Origin: Chloroflexota bacterium
GTDB lineage: Bacteria > Chloroflexota > Limnocylindria > Limnocylindrales > CSP1-4
NCBI GenBank assembly: GCA_021786385.1
Contig: JAJYNJ010000057.1
Coordinates: 1-48,817, forward strand
Length of the DNA stretch: 48,817 nt
Direction of reading: 5' to 3'
Position 1 is the first letter of the stretch. The number at the start of each line of letters is the position of its first letter. Position numbers and translations under genes: made by a program. Shown piece by piece: positions 23,198-31,141 of this stretch. The notes below the pieces were generated by a model that was given only the letters and a program-made list of their open reading frames with translations, was not told the origin of the DNA and did not search any database.

Positions 23198-23775
23198 GCT
23201 CGCTCTCTCAGATAGCGTCGCTCGATCGCGGTGATCTGCTCGACGCGGGCCGCATGGCGGCCGGGGCCCCACGGCGTGCCCAGCCACGCGGCCACGATCT
23301 CGAGCGCCAAACCCGTCCCGATGAGCCGGCCGCCGAGCGTGAGCACGTTGGCGTGGTTGTGTTCGCGGCTGTTGCGGGCGCTCGTCACGTCGTAACAGAG
23401 GGCGGCGCGCACCCCTGGGACCTTGTTCGCGACCATGCACGAGCCGATCCCGGCCCCGTCGACGATGATCCCCCAGCGGCACGTGCCGTCCGCGACGAGG
23501 CGGGCCACAGCGTGCGCGACGTCCGGATAATCGACGGGGTCCGGGGTCGTGGTGCCACAGTCGTGAACCGTATATCCCTCCTGCTCGAGTCGCTGAGCGA
23601 TCAGCTGCTTCAGCTCGAACCCGCCGTGGTCGGCGCCGACCGCGATCGCGCCCGCGCTCGCGGTCGCAGCGTCCGGCGCGGGACCGCCCGTCGCCGCCGG
23701 TCCCGCCGGGGCATCGTACACCGCCTCGACCACCCGCCGGACCAGGTCTCGAACCTCGCCCTCGGACACCGTCAT
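23194..23775 (-). CDS. RpiB/LacA-family sugar-phosphate isomerase, microcompartment cargo, altered active site
   Basis: The 193-residue protein has a 40-residue N-terminal extension whose first part is an amphipathic helix ([18 protein letters not shown]), a likely encapsulation peptide, and then an RpiB fold. [11 protein letters not shown] supplies the Asp49/His50 pair, [10 protein letters not shown] the phosphate-side His, and ITAIERRY the C-terminus. In classical RpiB the base that moves the proton is Cys in CGTGxG; here the equivalent reads DGAGIGS, with Asp106 replacing Cys and Ala108 replacing Thr. Ribose-5-phosphate isomerisation is therefore uncertain. Start is ATG at 23775 with GGGAGG upstream. 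Confidence 0.9.
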   Translation of the reverse strand: MTVSEGEVRDLVRRVVEAVYDAPAGPAATGGPAPDAATASAGAIAVGADHGGFELKQLIAQRLEQEGYTVHDCGTTTPDPVDYPDVAHAVARLVADGTCRWGIIVDGAGIGSCMVANKVPGVRAALCYDVTSARNSREHNHANVLTLGGRLIGTGLALEIVAAWLGTPWGPGRHAARVEQITAIERRYLRERA

Positions 23776-23838
23776 CCATCGCCTCCCGCAGGCGCCACGG
23801 TACCCGATGGACCGGGCGGCTGCCGGGCGCCGCGCGAG

Positions 23839-24723
23839 CTACTCACTCCGGATGGCCCCGAACGAGAGGCCCCGGACCAGGTACCGTTGCAGCAGGAACG
23901 CGATGATGACCACGGGCAATGCCCCGACCGCGGCCATCGCAGCGATGTCGCCCCACAGCACGTAGTGCGACTCCATCATGGTCGGCAGAATGAACGGCAG
24001 CGTGGTGACCCGGCCGCGCGACAGCAGCACAGCGATGCTGAACTCGTTCCAGTTGAAGATGAACGCCAGCAGCGCGGTCGCGACCAGTGCCGGACGGACG
24101 TTGGGCAACACGATGTCGACGAACGCGCGCAGGCGGCTGGCCCCGTTCACCAACGCCGACTCCTCCAGGTCGACCGGCAGGTCCTCGAAGAATCCTTTCA
24201 TGACCCACGCGATGAACGGGATCGTGAACGTCAGGTACTGCACGATCAGCGCGATGTAGGTGTCCACCAGTCCGAGCGCTGACCAGAACAAGAACATCGG
24301 AATACCGATCGCCACCGGCGGCATGAAGAGCAAGCTGAGGATGAAGAACGAGAGGTTCGTTCCCCCAATTCGAAACCGCGCCAGACTGTACGCGGCGAAT
24401 GTGCCGAGCACCATGCCGATCGCGGTCGCGCTCACCGCGACGACCCCGCTGTCGACGAGCCCTTTCAGGCCACCCCAGTTGAACAAGGCGTCCGTGTAGT
24501 TCTGGAAATAGAGGCGGTCGGGGATGAAGACGGGAGGGCTGGTCAGCCACTCGCTGGGCGGCTTCACCGACGTCACCAGCATCCAGTAGATCGGGAACAA
24601 GAAGAAGACGGACCCGACCGCGACCCCGACCACCGACGCCAACAGACCACCCCGGCCACCTGTCACTGGCGTGGGCACCGCGCGCCCAGAAGGGAACGGC
24701 GAGTGGGCGGCGGTCGATGTCAT
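23839..24723 (-). CDS. Carbohydrate ABC transporter permease (MalG-like)
   Basis: The 294-residue membrane protein has six helices and the MalG-type EAA loop ([27 protein letters not shown]) that contacts the ATPase. It overlaps the end of the partner permease gene by four bases. The 63-base gap to the RpiB-like gene downstream holds no obvious terminator, so importer and microcompartment genes may share a transcript. The DNA of the importer genes looks less GC-rich than the flanking shell genes. Confidence 0.92.
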   Translation of the reverse strand: MTSTAAHSPFPSGRAVPTPVTGGRGGLLASVVGVAVGSVFFLFPIYWMLVTSVKPPSEWLTSPPVFIPDRLYFQNYTDALFNWGGLKGLVDSGVVAVSATAIGMVLGTFAAYSLARFRIGGTNLSFFILSLLFMPPVAIGIPMFLFWSALGLVDTYIALIVQYLTFTIPFIAWVMKGFFEDLPVDLEESALVNGASRLRAFVDIVLPNVRPALVATALLAFIFNWNEFSIAVLLSRGRVTTLPFILPTMMESHYVLWGDIAAMAAVGALPVVIIAFLLQRYLVRGLSFGAIRSE

Positions 24724-25655
24724 ACTGCGGCCTCCGCGACCGGCACGTCAGCGGCCGGACGGCCCACCGGACGTTCCATGTACCGCAGGATCACACGGGC
24801 CAACACGATCACGATGATCACGCTGACATAGGACATCGCGGCGCTGTAGCCGACACTGAAGTACCGGAACCCCTGCACGTAGTTGTAGAAGGCGAGACTC
24901 TCTGTGGCCGATCCGGGTCCACCCGCCGTCAACACATAGATGATGTCGAAGACTTTGAACGCGCCGATGAGCCGCAGAATGACCGTGATGGCGATGACTC
25001 GTCGCAGCAGCGGCAATGTCTGGTAGCGAAGGATCTGCCAACTGGACGACCCGTCGACGCGAGCCGCCTCAAAGACGGACGCGGGCAATGCGTGCAGACC
25101 GGCCAGCAGCAGCAACGTGACAAACGGGGTCCACTGCCAGAAGTCCACCAGGAGCAGCGACGGCAGGGCCAGGCGTGGATCGGCCGTCCAGCTCAGGAGC
25201 GGCAAGTGCAAGAGACCCAAGAAGTAGTTCAACGGCCCTGAGCTGTAATCGAAGAGCGATCGCCACTGGAACGACGCGACCGACGATGACAGGATGCTCG
25301 GTATCAGCAGCAAGGTGGCGATGAACTGTTGGTAGCGCGGCAGTCGGTACAAGGCGAGCGCCAGCGCTAGGCCAACCCCGAGCTGAACCGTGACCACCGA
25401 CAGAGCGAACGCGGCGGCCACACCGAGGCTGCTCCAGAACAGGTTGTCTTGCAGCAGCTGCGCGTAGTTGGCTAATCCGACAAACCGCGGCGGAACCAAC
25501 GACAATAACTGCTGGTCTGTGAAGGACAGCCGCAGCGAATAGAGCAACGGAAAGACGCTGAGCACGATCAGGATGATGGTCGCTGGCGCTACGGTCAGGA
25601 GGGCGAAACGCCGCCCTCCTGACCAGCGCGATGGCCGACGTCTGGTCGCCATCAT
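24720..25655 (-). CDS. Carbohydrate ABC transporter permease (MalF/UgpA-like)
   Basis: The 311-residue membrane protein has six helices and the EAA loop EAARVDGSSSWQILRYQTLPLL. It shows the TDQQLL and YNYVQGFRYFSVGYSAAMSYV segments common to sugar permeases of the MalF/UgpA type. It pairs with the MalG-like permease whose start overlaps its stop. It follows the substrate-binding protein gene by 46 bases. Confidence 0.92.
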   Translation of the reverse strand: MMATRRRPSRWSGGRRFALLTVAPATIILIVLSVFPLLYSLRLSFTDQQLLSLVPPRFVGLANYAQLLQDNLFWSSLGVAAAFALSVVTVQLGVGLALALALYRLPRYQQFIATLLLIPSILSSSVASFQWRSLFDYSSGPLNYFLGLLHLPLLSWTADPRLALPSLLLVDFWQWTPFVTLLLLAGLHALPASVFEAARVDGSSSWQILRYQTLPLLRRVIAITVILRLIGAFKVFDIIYVLTAGGPGSATESLAFYNYVQGFRYFSVGYSAAMSYVSVIIVIVLARVILRYMERPVGRPAADVPVAEAAV

Positions 25656-25701
25656 GGCCGTCCTTCCGTGGCTCCCAAACCTGTCTGCCTGATCCGGTTG
25701 C

Positions 25702-27111
25702 TCAGTACGTAACGCCGGCCGCGTGGAACGCGTTGACCCAGTCGGAGTAGGCCTTCACCTGATTGTCCTGGCCCAGTGATGCCGTGATGCTGTCCCACTC
25801 GTTGGCAGCCTGCGTCAGCGCCTGGGAAGGAGTTAGGCTTCCGGCCAGAGCCTCGTTCACGAACAGATCCAGAATGTCCAGGTAACGCGGCGCGCCAGGG
25901 ATCGACAGTTCTGGATATCCCGTCGTGAGACAGGTCTTGATTGCGCCAACGTAACTCTGCGCCTGCGCTGCCGGCATCGACGGGTTGCCCAGATGGTCCT
26001 TGACCTTCGAAGCGTCCAGGTGGGACTGACGGAAAGGATCTTCGCCGCACTTCGGATCGTACACGTACTTGATGCTGACATCAGCACTGTCCATGTACTG
26101 GATGACCTTGTAGGCGTTCTGCTGGTTCTTGGAGAACGCCGAGACGGCCATGACCCGCGAGTACGGCATGTAGTTGCGCACCGGGCAGGGAGCGTAGGCG
26201 TTCTTGCCCACCACCTTGCTCTGGCTGGGGTCCTCGGCCTTCAGCGCCAGGTCGTCCCACTGCACGACCATCGCCGTCGAGCCGTTCAGATATGCCTCGT
26301 TGAGCTCCTGGTATCCGATCTGCAGGATGTTCGGAGGCGCGTACTGCTTCAGATTCACGAGCATTTGCAGCGCCTGCACGCCCTGGTCCGTGTTGATCGC
26401 GGGCTTCATGTCCGCCGTGAACCACTTGCCGCCGAGCGCCGCAAAGATATTCATGAACCAAGCGTAGCAGAAACCACGCTGTGCAAGGAACGCGTTGCCG
26501 TATTGCGTCGGCGGCTTGTGCAGCTCCTTGGCGATGTTCAGGAAGTCGTCCCAAGTCTGGGGTGGCTGCGAGATACCCGCAGCACTGAAGATGTCCGTCC
26601 GATACGCGATCTGCAGGATGTCGCCGTCATACATGGCCGCATACAGCTTCCCGTTCCTTCTCAGGTTGGGATCGCGGTAGGCCGGCAGCACATCGGTCAA
26701 ATTGAAGTCGGACTCGTTGCCCAGTTCCGAGAGTGGGGCGAGGAACCCATTGCTGACGAAGTCGCCGAGCATCTGCGGAGGGAAGACCAACACGTCATAG
26801 ACGCTGCTCCGCGTCACCATCTCGGCGACGATCTTCTCGTACTGCCCGACGAAGGGCAGCCCGATGATGTTCGTGGTCGCCCCGAACTTGGCCTTCATGT
26901 TGGGGTTGAACCACTGGAACGGGTTGGCGTTCTGGCCCTCGTCGATCTCGACGGCGACTGTGCCAGATGCACTGGCCGCGGCGCTGGACGCGTTAGGTGT
27001 CGCCGAGCAGGCCTCAAGGAACGTCGTGACGGCGCCGCCCATGGCTAGGGCGGCCCCTGCCTTGGCGCTCGTGGAAAGAAAGCGACGTCGACTGATCGGA
27101 CCAACTTGCAT
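25702..27111 (-). CDS. Sugar ABC transporter substrate-binding lipoprotein, Tat-exported
   Basis: The 469-residue family 1 extracellular solute-binding protein has a twin-arginine signal (SRRRFLSTSAK) ending in a lipobox-like LEAC, so it is probably folded before export and lipid-anchored at about Cys35. The rest shows the two-lobe pattern of the MalE/UgpB group, including YAAMYDGDILQIAYRTDIF and PPQTWDDFLNIA. Given its location with a deoxyribokinase-like gene and deoC, I infer a pentose or deoxyribose (or deoxynucleoside) ligand, though MalE-type proteins usually bind larger glycosides. Start is at 27111. Confidence 0.9.
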   Translation of the reverse strand: MQVGPISRRRFLSTSAKAGAALAMGGAVTTFLEACSATPNASSAAASASGTVAVEIDEGQNANPFQWFNPNMKAKFGATTNIIGLPFVGQYEKIVAEMVTRSSVYDVLVFPPQMLGDFVSNGFLAPLSELGNESDFNLTDVLPAYRDPNLRRNGKLYAAMYDGDILQIAYRTDIFSAAGISQPPQTWDDFLNIAKELHKPPTQYGNAFLAQRGFCYAWFMNIFAALGGKWFTADMKPAINTDQGVQALQMLVNLKQYAPPNILQIGYQELNEAYLNGSTAMVVQWDDLALKAEDPSQSKVVGKNAYAPCPVRNYMPYSRVMAVSAFSKNQQNAYKVIQYMDSADVSIKYVYDPKCGEDPFRQSHLDASKVKDHLGNPSMPAAQAQSYVGAIKTCLTTGYPELSIPGAPRYLDILDLFVNEALAGSLTPSQALTQAANEWDSITASLGQDNQVKAYSDWVNAFHAAGVTY

Positions 27112-27136
27112 TGTCGTGACCCTCCTCCGGACACGA

Positions 27137-28231
27137 TCAGGCTATGCGGGTCCCGCCGTCCGCACCCGGCGCGAAGAAGTGAAGACTCTCCGGCCTCAAC
27201 TCCAAATGCACCTCCTCTCCTTCGTTCAGGCGGAACTCCGGCTCGGCCTCAACCGTCAGCCGATCTCCACCGATCTGAAACTGATAGATGACGCGCGAGC
27301 CCTCGGGCGCCGCAAGGTAAACGCTGGCCGCGATGCGATCGTCGCCGCCCTCGCGATGGATGCGAATGGCGCGTGGCCGCACCCCCACGACCACATCGGG
27401 TAGCGTGACGGCAGCAAGCGCAGTGCGTGCTGTCTCGGTAACCGGGAGCCAGTGGCCGAGGACGCGGACGCCCAGGCCTCTCTCGCCGCGCGCAAGACTG
27501 GCGGGCAGCAGGTTCATCTGGGGCTCACCGATGAAGCGGGCGACGAATGTGTTGCTGGGGCGGTAGTAGACGTCGTCGGGGGTGCCGAGTTGCTGGATGA
27601 CGCCGTCCTTCATGATCGCAATGAGATCGGCCATGGCCAGCGCGTCCAGCTGGTCGTGGCTGACCACGATCGTCGTCGCCCCCAGCATCTTCTGCAGACG
27701 ACGGATCTCGGCCCGCATCGTGCTCCGCAGCACGGCGTCGAGATTGGAGATTGGCTCGTCGAGCAGGAAGAGCCGAGGCCGCTGAATGATCGCTCTCGCC
27801 AGGGCGACCCGCTGCTGCTGACCGCCCGAGATCTGTTGCACGGCACGATCGAGCAGACTATCGATTTCAAGGAGGCGAGCGACCTCCGTCACGCGGGCCT
27901 CTCGTTCGGTGCGTGGCACGCCCCGCACCTTCAGTGGGTAGCCGATGTTGTCGCGGACCGACATCTGCGGATAGAGGGCGTATCCCTGGAACATCACGCC
28001 CACATGTCGGTCCTTCGGTTCCAGGCGCGAGATCTCGTCGTCGTCGAGCCAGATCTCGCCGCTGTCCGGTCGCTCGAGCCCAGCCACGAGTCGCAACGTC
28101 GTGGTCTTCCCGCTGCCGGAAGGACCGAGCAAGCAGAGCAACGTTCCATCAGGAATCTCGAGCGAAAGGTCCCGCACTGCTGCCACGGGCCCAAACGACC
28201 GCGAGAGATGCTTCAGTGTGACGCGGGCCAC
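27137..28231 (-). CDS. Sugar ABC transporter ATPase (MsmK/UgpC/MalK type)
   Basis: The 364-residue protein has Walker A GPSGSGKT (residues 36-43), Q-loop Gln82, signature ISGGQQQR (134-141), Walker B LFLLDEP (154-160) and the H-loop in SHDQLDA. A C-terminal TOBE regulatory domain includes VGVRPRAIRI. Start is GTG at 28231 with GAGGGG eight bases upstream. The 29-bp palindromic operator ends 25 bases before this start, so this is likely the first gene of the importer-microcompartment transcript. Confidence 0.94.
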   Translation of the reverse strand: MARVTLKHLSRSFGPVAAVRDLSLEIPDGTLLCLLGPSGSGKTTTLRLVAGLERPDSGEIWLDDDEISRLEPKDRHVGVMFQGYALYPQMSVRDNIGYPLKVRGVPRTEREARVTEVARLLEIDSLLDRAVQQISGGQQQRVALARAIIQRPRLFLLDEPISNLDAVLRSTMRAEIRRLQKMLGATTIVVSHDQLDALAMADLIAIMKDGVIQQLGTPDDVYYRPSNTFVARFIGEPQMNLLPASLARGERGLGVRVLGHWLPVTETARTALAAVTLPDVVVGVRPRAIRIHREGGDDRIAASVYLAAPEGSRVIYQFQIGGDRLTVEAEPEFRLNEGEEVHLELRPESLHFFAPGADGGTRIA

Positions 28232-28256
28232 CCGTCAGTCCCCTCACCGCCTCGAT

Positions 28257-28285
28257 GTGAGATCGATATCCAATATCGATTTCAC
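28257..28285. promoter_or_regulatory. 29-bp palindromic operator, probable LacI-family site
   Basis: The left arm GTGAGATCGATAT (28257-28269) and right arm ATATCGATTTCAC (28273-28285) are inverted repeats with one mismatch around a 3-base centre (CCA). It is AT-rich in a GC-rich context and lies 25 bases before the importer ATPase start, between that gene and the kinase gene. A LacI-family regulator is encoded about 1.4 kb upstream. LacI sites are shorter (about 16-20 bp) with a central CG, so this one is longer than usual; the regulator assignment is inferred from linkage. Confidence 0.7.
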
Positions 28286-28326
28286 TTGGCCATCCTATCC
28301 CCGCCGTCAAGCAGCGCCGCGCTACC

Positions 28327-29265
28327 TCATGCGGCCTCCTGACGCGTGGCGAGGAATTCGTCTAGCTCCGCACGCGTAGGGAACGAGACCTGGGTGCCGA
28401 TCCGCGTGACCGATAGCGCCGCGGCGGCGGAGGCATCGCGCACGGCGTCCGCGAGCGGACGCCCCTCCCCCAGGAGGACGGCGAGCGCGCCGATGAACTC
28501 GTCGCCGGCGCCGGTGGGATCGACCGCCTCCACCGGGAACGACGGTACGTGCACGCCCGTCTCGGCATCGACGAGTACCGCACCACGGCTACCGAGCGTG
28601 ACGATGACGCTCCGCGGCCCCTTCACCAGCAGGGCGCGGGCGGCTTCCATGGCGTCGCTGACACTCTGGGCGGAGCGGCCGGTGATCATCTGCACCTCGA
28701 CCTCGTTCGGCACACAGATGTCGGTGAGCGCCAGCAGCTCGTCGGGCAACGGCGCGGCCGGTGCCGGGTTCAGGATCGTCACGACCCGGGCGGATCGGGC
28801 GATGCGGAACGCCTCCAGAGTGGTTGCGACGGGCACCTCGAGCTGGCAGCAGAGGATGTCCGCCTGCTGGATCTGGGCCTCGGCCGCCCGCACGTCGTCC
28901 GGGCTGAGGCCGTAATTGGCACCCGGCACGATCACGATGACGTTCTCCGCCCGGTCGTCCACCAGGATCGGCGCGACACCGGAGAAGCGCTCCGGGTCGG
29001 TCAGCACGAACCGCGTGTCGATGCCGTTGGCGCGGAAGTTCTCCAGCGTGCCATCGCCGAAGACGTCCCGGCCCACCTTCGCCACCATCGAGACCTGCGC
29101 GCCGAGCCTGGCCGCTGCGGTCGCCTGGTTCGCACCTTTCCCACCGTATCCCATATGAAACGAATGGCCGACGAGGGTCTCGCCCAGCGTCGGCAGACGC
29201 GGGACCCTGGAGATCAGATCGATCATGCAGCTGCCGACGACGCAGATGCGCGGCTGACTCGCCAT
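28327..29265 (-). CDS. deoK: PfkB-family kinase, deoxyribokinase/ribokinase type
   Basis: The 312-residue kinase has GGKGANQA (41-48), VPNEVEVQ, and the anion-hole/catalytic motif DPTGAGDEF with Asp255. It ends with SVTRIGTQVSFPT. In ribokinase the N-terminal motif is GSxNAD, whose Asn contacts the ribose 2-hydroxyl; here it reads GSCMID, as in deoxyribokinase, where Met occupies that position. The SGVAPI and LQLEV-like (CQLEV) segments also recall DeoK. I infer phosphorylation of 2-deoxyribose, feeding the linked aldolase. Start ATG 29265 has GAGGTGA upstream; a GTG at 29277 is possible. Glu in GAGDEF replaces a usual small residue or Thr. Confidence 0.85.
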   Translation of the reverse strand: MASQPRICVVGSCMIDLISRVPRLPTLGETLVGHSFHMGYGGKGANQATAAARLGAQVSMVAKVGRDVFGDGTLENFRANGIDTRFVLTDPERFSGVAPILVDDRAENVIVIVPGANYGLSPDDVRAAEAQIQQADILCCQLEVPVATTLEAFRIARSARVVTILNPAPAAPLPDELLALTDICVPNEVEVQMITGRSAQSVSDAMEAARALLVKGPRSVIVTLGSRGAVLVDAETGVHVPSFPVEAVDPTGAGDEFIGALAVLLGEGRPLADAVRDASAAAALSVTRIGTQVSFPTRAELDEFLATRQEAA

Positions 29266-29315
29266 GAGACGCGTCACCTCATGTGGAGACCGATGGGCCC
29301 GCCGGGCGAAACCCT

Positions 29316-29660
29316 TCAGGCGCTGGCTGTGGGACCCGGAACGACGACGTGCTCATCGGTGTACAGGTGGATCCGGACCTCTGCGAACTGGTCGGCATCC
29401 GCACCCGCGGCCGCCCCCACCTCGCTCGCGAAGGCGGCCTCCATGGCGTCGATGCTCTCCCACCACATCTCCGCGGTGCCGTCGTAGAGCGGTTCCTCGC
29501 CGCTGCCGACCGGTTGGCGGGACGTGGCGATGTTGATACGGTATCCGAGCAGGCCGGGCAGCTGCGCCGAGATCCGGGTGTGATCCTCCAACCAGCGCCG
29601 GGCGAATTCCTCCCGTGTCAGATGCGGCTTCCGCTTCAGCAACGCGACCAGCTTGACCAT
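29316..29660 (-). CDS. EthD-domain small protein (dimeric alpha-beta barrel)
   Basis: The 114-residue protein starts MVKLVALLKRKPHLTREEFARRWLEDHTR, the usual opening of EthD-like dimeric alpha-beta barrels. It continues with LPGLLGYRIN and an acidic helix before a final strand RIHLYTDEH. EthD proteins lack an agreed biochemical role. Sugar mutarotases of the RhaM type share the fold, and the location between a sugar kinase and its LacI regulator makes a sugar-anomer role conceivable. Start is ATG at 29660 with GGAGG seven bases upstream. Confidence 0.8.
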   Translation of the reverse strand: MVKLVALLKRKPHLTREEFARRWLEDHTRISAQLPGLLGYRINIATSRQPVGSGEEPLYDGTAEMWWESIDAMEAAFASEVGAAAGADADQFAEVRIHLYTDEHVVVPGPTASA

Positions 29661-29689
29661 CCTGTTCCTCCACAGATGTGCATCGAGGA

Positions 29690-30844
29690 TCAAAGACCCG
29701 ACTGCCCATCGGCGGCGGGCGTCGGCGCCCCCGCCGGATATGCTGGACCCGTGCCCTGGCGCGCACTCACACCCCCGGACGGCGACGCCGCGCCCGCGGA
29801 GGCCGGCTCCTGCGCCGGCGCCGCGCAGGAGCCACGCACCGTCAGGCGAGTCTCCAGCACGATCTTCCGGGGGGCGGCCTCGCCTGTGTTCTCCATGCGG
29901 AACTTGAGCAGCCGCATCGCCAGCACGCCCTGCTCGGTGCTCGCGCGCGAGACAACCGTGAGCGGCGGGTGCGTCAGTTCGGCGAGCGCGAGGTCGTCGA
30001 AGCCCACGAACGACATCTCGTGCGGGATACGGATGCCCAGGTTGTGCATCGCACGCAAGGCGCCGATCGACATGAGGTTGTTGGAGACGAAGAGCGCCGT
30101 GGGGGCGGGCCGCACCGCGAGCAGGCGCAGGGCGGCCTGGTAACCGCCATCCTCCCGGAAATCCGCCACCTGGAGGTACCGTTCGTCCAGCTCGAGGCCG
30201 CGGGCGCGCAGCCCCTCGCCGAAGCCCTCGTACCGCTCACGGCCGGGTGTGGTGTCCAGGGGGCCGGAGATCATGGCGATCCGCGTGTGGCCCAGCGAGA
30301 CCAGATACTCCGCCGCCTGGGCGGCCCCATTGACGTTGTCCACCAGGACCACGTCGAACTCCTCGGCCTCGATGCGCCGATCGATCAGGACGACGGGCAC
30401 CCGGCGGGCGCGCAGCATCAGCGGCGCGTCCGACCATTCGGCCGCCGGCGCCATGAGGATCCCGTCGACCTGCTTCTGCAGGAGGATGTTGACGACCGCA
30501 CGCTCGCGGTCCACGTTCTCGTCCGTGTTACAGAGCAGGAGGCTGTACTCGCCTGCCCGCATCACCGACTCGACGCCCTTGACGACGTCGGCAAAGAACG
30601 GGTTCGAGATATCGGGGACAAGGACACCGATGGTGCGCGTCGAGCCGGACTTGAGGCTGCGCGCCAGCTGGTTCGGGCGAAACGCCAGCGCCTCGATCGC
30701 TTCGTCGATGCGGCGCGCTTCCCGGACGCGGCTGCCGTTGAGGTAGCGCGAGACGGTGGCCGTCGCGACGCCGGCCCGGGCGGCGACATCCTTGATCGTC
30801 GCCGGTTTCTGCGGGGCTGGCGGGCTGACTGGTACCGATTTCAC
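29690..30844 (-). CDS. LacI-family transcriptional regulator
   Basis: The 384-residue protein has the LacI HTH (ATIKDVAARAGVATATVSRYLNG) and hinge helix (RPNQLARSL). The periplasmic-binding-like domain follows, with TIGVLVPDISNPFFADVVKGVE and a typical C-terminal VGFDDLALAEL. The extra 30-residue Ala/Gly/Pro tail is unusual. GTG at 30844 is the plausible start, about 15 residues before the HTH; the frame is open to 30946. It is positioned as the first gene of the sugar cluster and is the obvious candidate to bind the 29-bp palindrome at 28257-28285. Confidence 0.92.
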   Translation of the reverse strand: MKSVPVSPPAPQKPATIKDVAARAGVATATVSRYLNGSRVREARRIDEAIEALAFRPNQLARSLKSGSTRTIGVLVPDISNPFFADVVKGVESVMRAGEYSLLLCNTDENVDRERAVVNILLQKQVDGILMAPAAEWSDAPLMLRARRVPVVLIDRRIEAEEFDVVLVDNVNGAAQAAEYLVSLGHTRIAMISGPLDTTPGRERYEGFGEGLRARGLELDERYLQVADFREDGGYQAALRLLAVRPAPTALFVSNNLMSIGALRAMHNLGIRIPHEMSFVGFDDLALAELTHPPLTVVSRASTEQGVLAMRLLKFRMENTGEAAPRKIVLETRLTVRGSCAAPAQEPASAGAASPSGGVSARQGTGPAYPAGAPTPAADGQSGL

Positions 30845-30866
30845 TCGCTTGATCGTAGCGGAGCGG

Positions 30867-31094
30867 TCAAGGTCCTGCAGGGCGATTCGGCGCGCCTTTT
30901 CCGACGCGCGGCGCGCCGGTCCGCACGACGAACGTGACCCGCGCATGGGGCGCGATCGGCGTCACGCTGAACGTTCCGCCCACGGCGGAGGCGGCGTGGG
31001 CGACGGCATGGAACACGGCCGCTTGGCCCGCGACGAGCGCCACGATGAGAAGCCCGCCGCGCGCTGCCGATGGTCCCCCGCGACCCGCCGTCAC
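30867..31094 (-). CDS. Doubtful small ORF with one hydrophobic segment
   Basis: A 75-codon frame in the 297-base gap between the LacI start and the end of the S9 peptidase gene. It has one hydrophobic stretch (LLIVALVAGQAAVFHAVAHAA) after a basic N-terminus, then a strand-like TFSVTPIAPHARVTFVVR. No family is recognised and no ribosome-binding site is evident. It may be a real exported peptide or simply an open frame in GC-rich DNA. Confidence 0.2.
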   Translation of the reverse strand: MTAGRGGPSAARGGLLIVALVAGQAAVFHAVAHAASAVGGTFSVTPIAPHARVTFVVRTGAPRVGKGAPNRPAGP

Positions 31095-31141
31095 GGGTTG
31101 CCGCGCCGCCTACCCGGGCGAGCGGCCAGGGGCAGGGCAGC

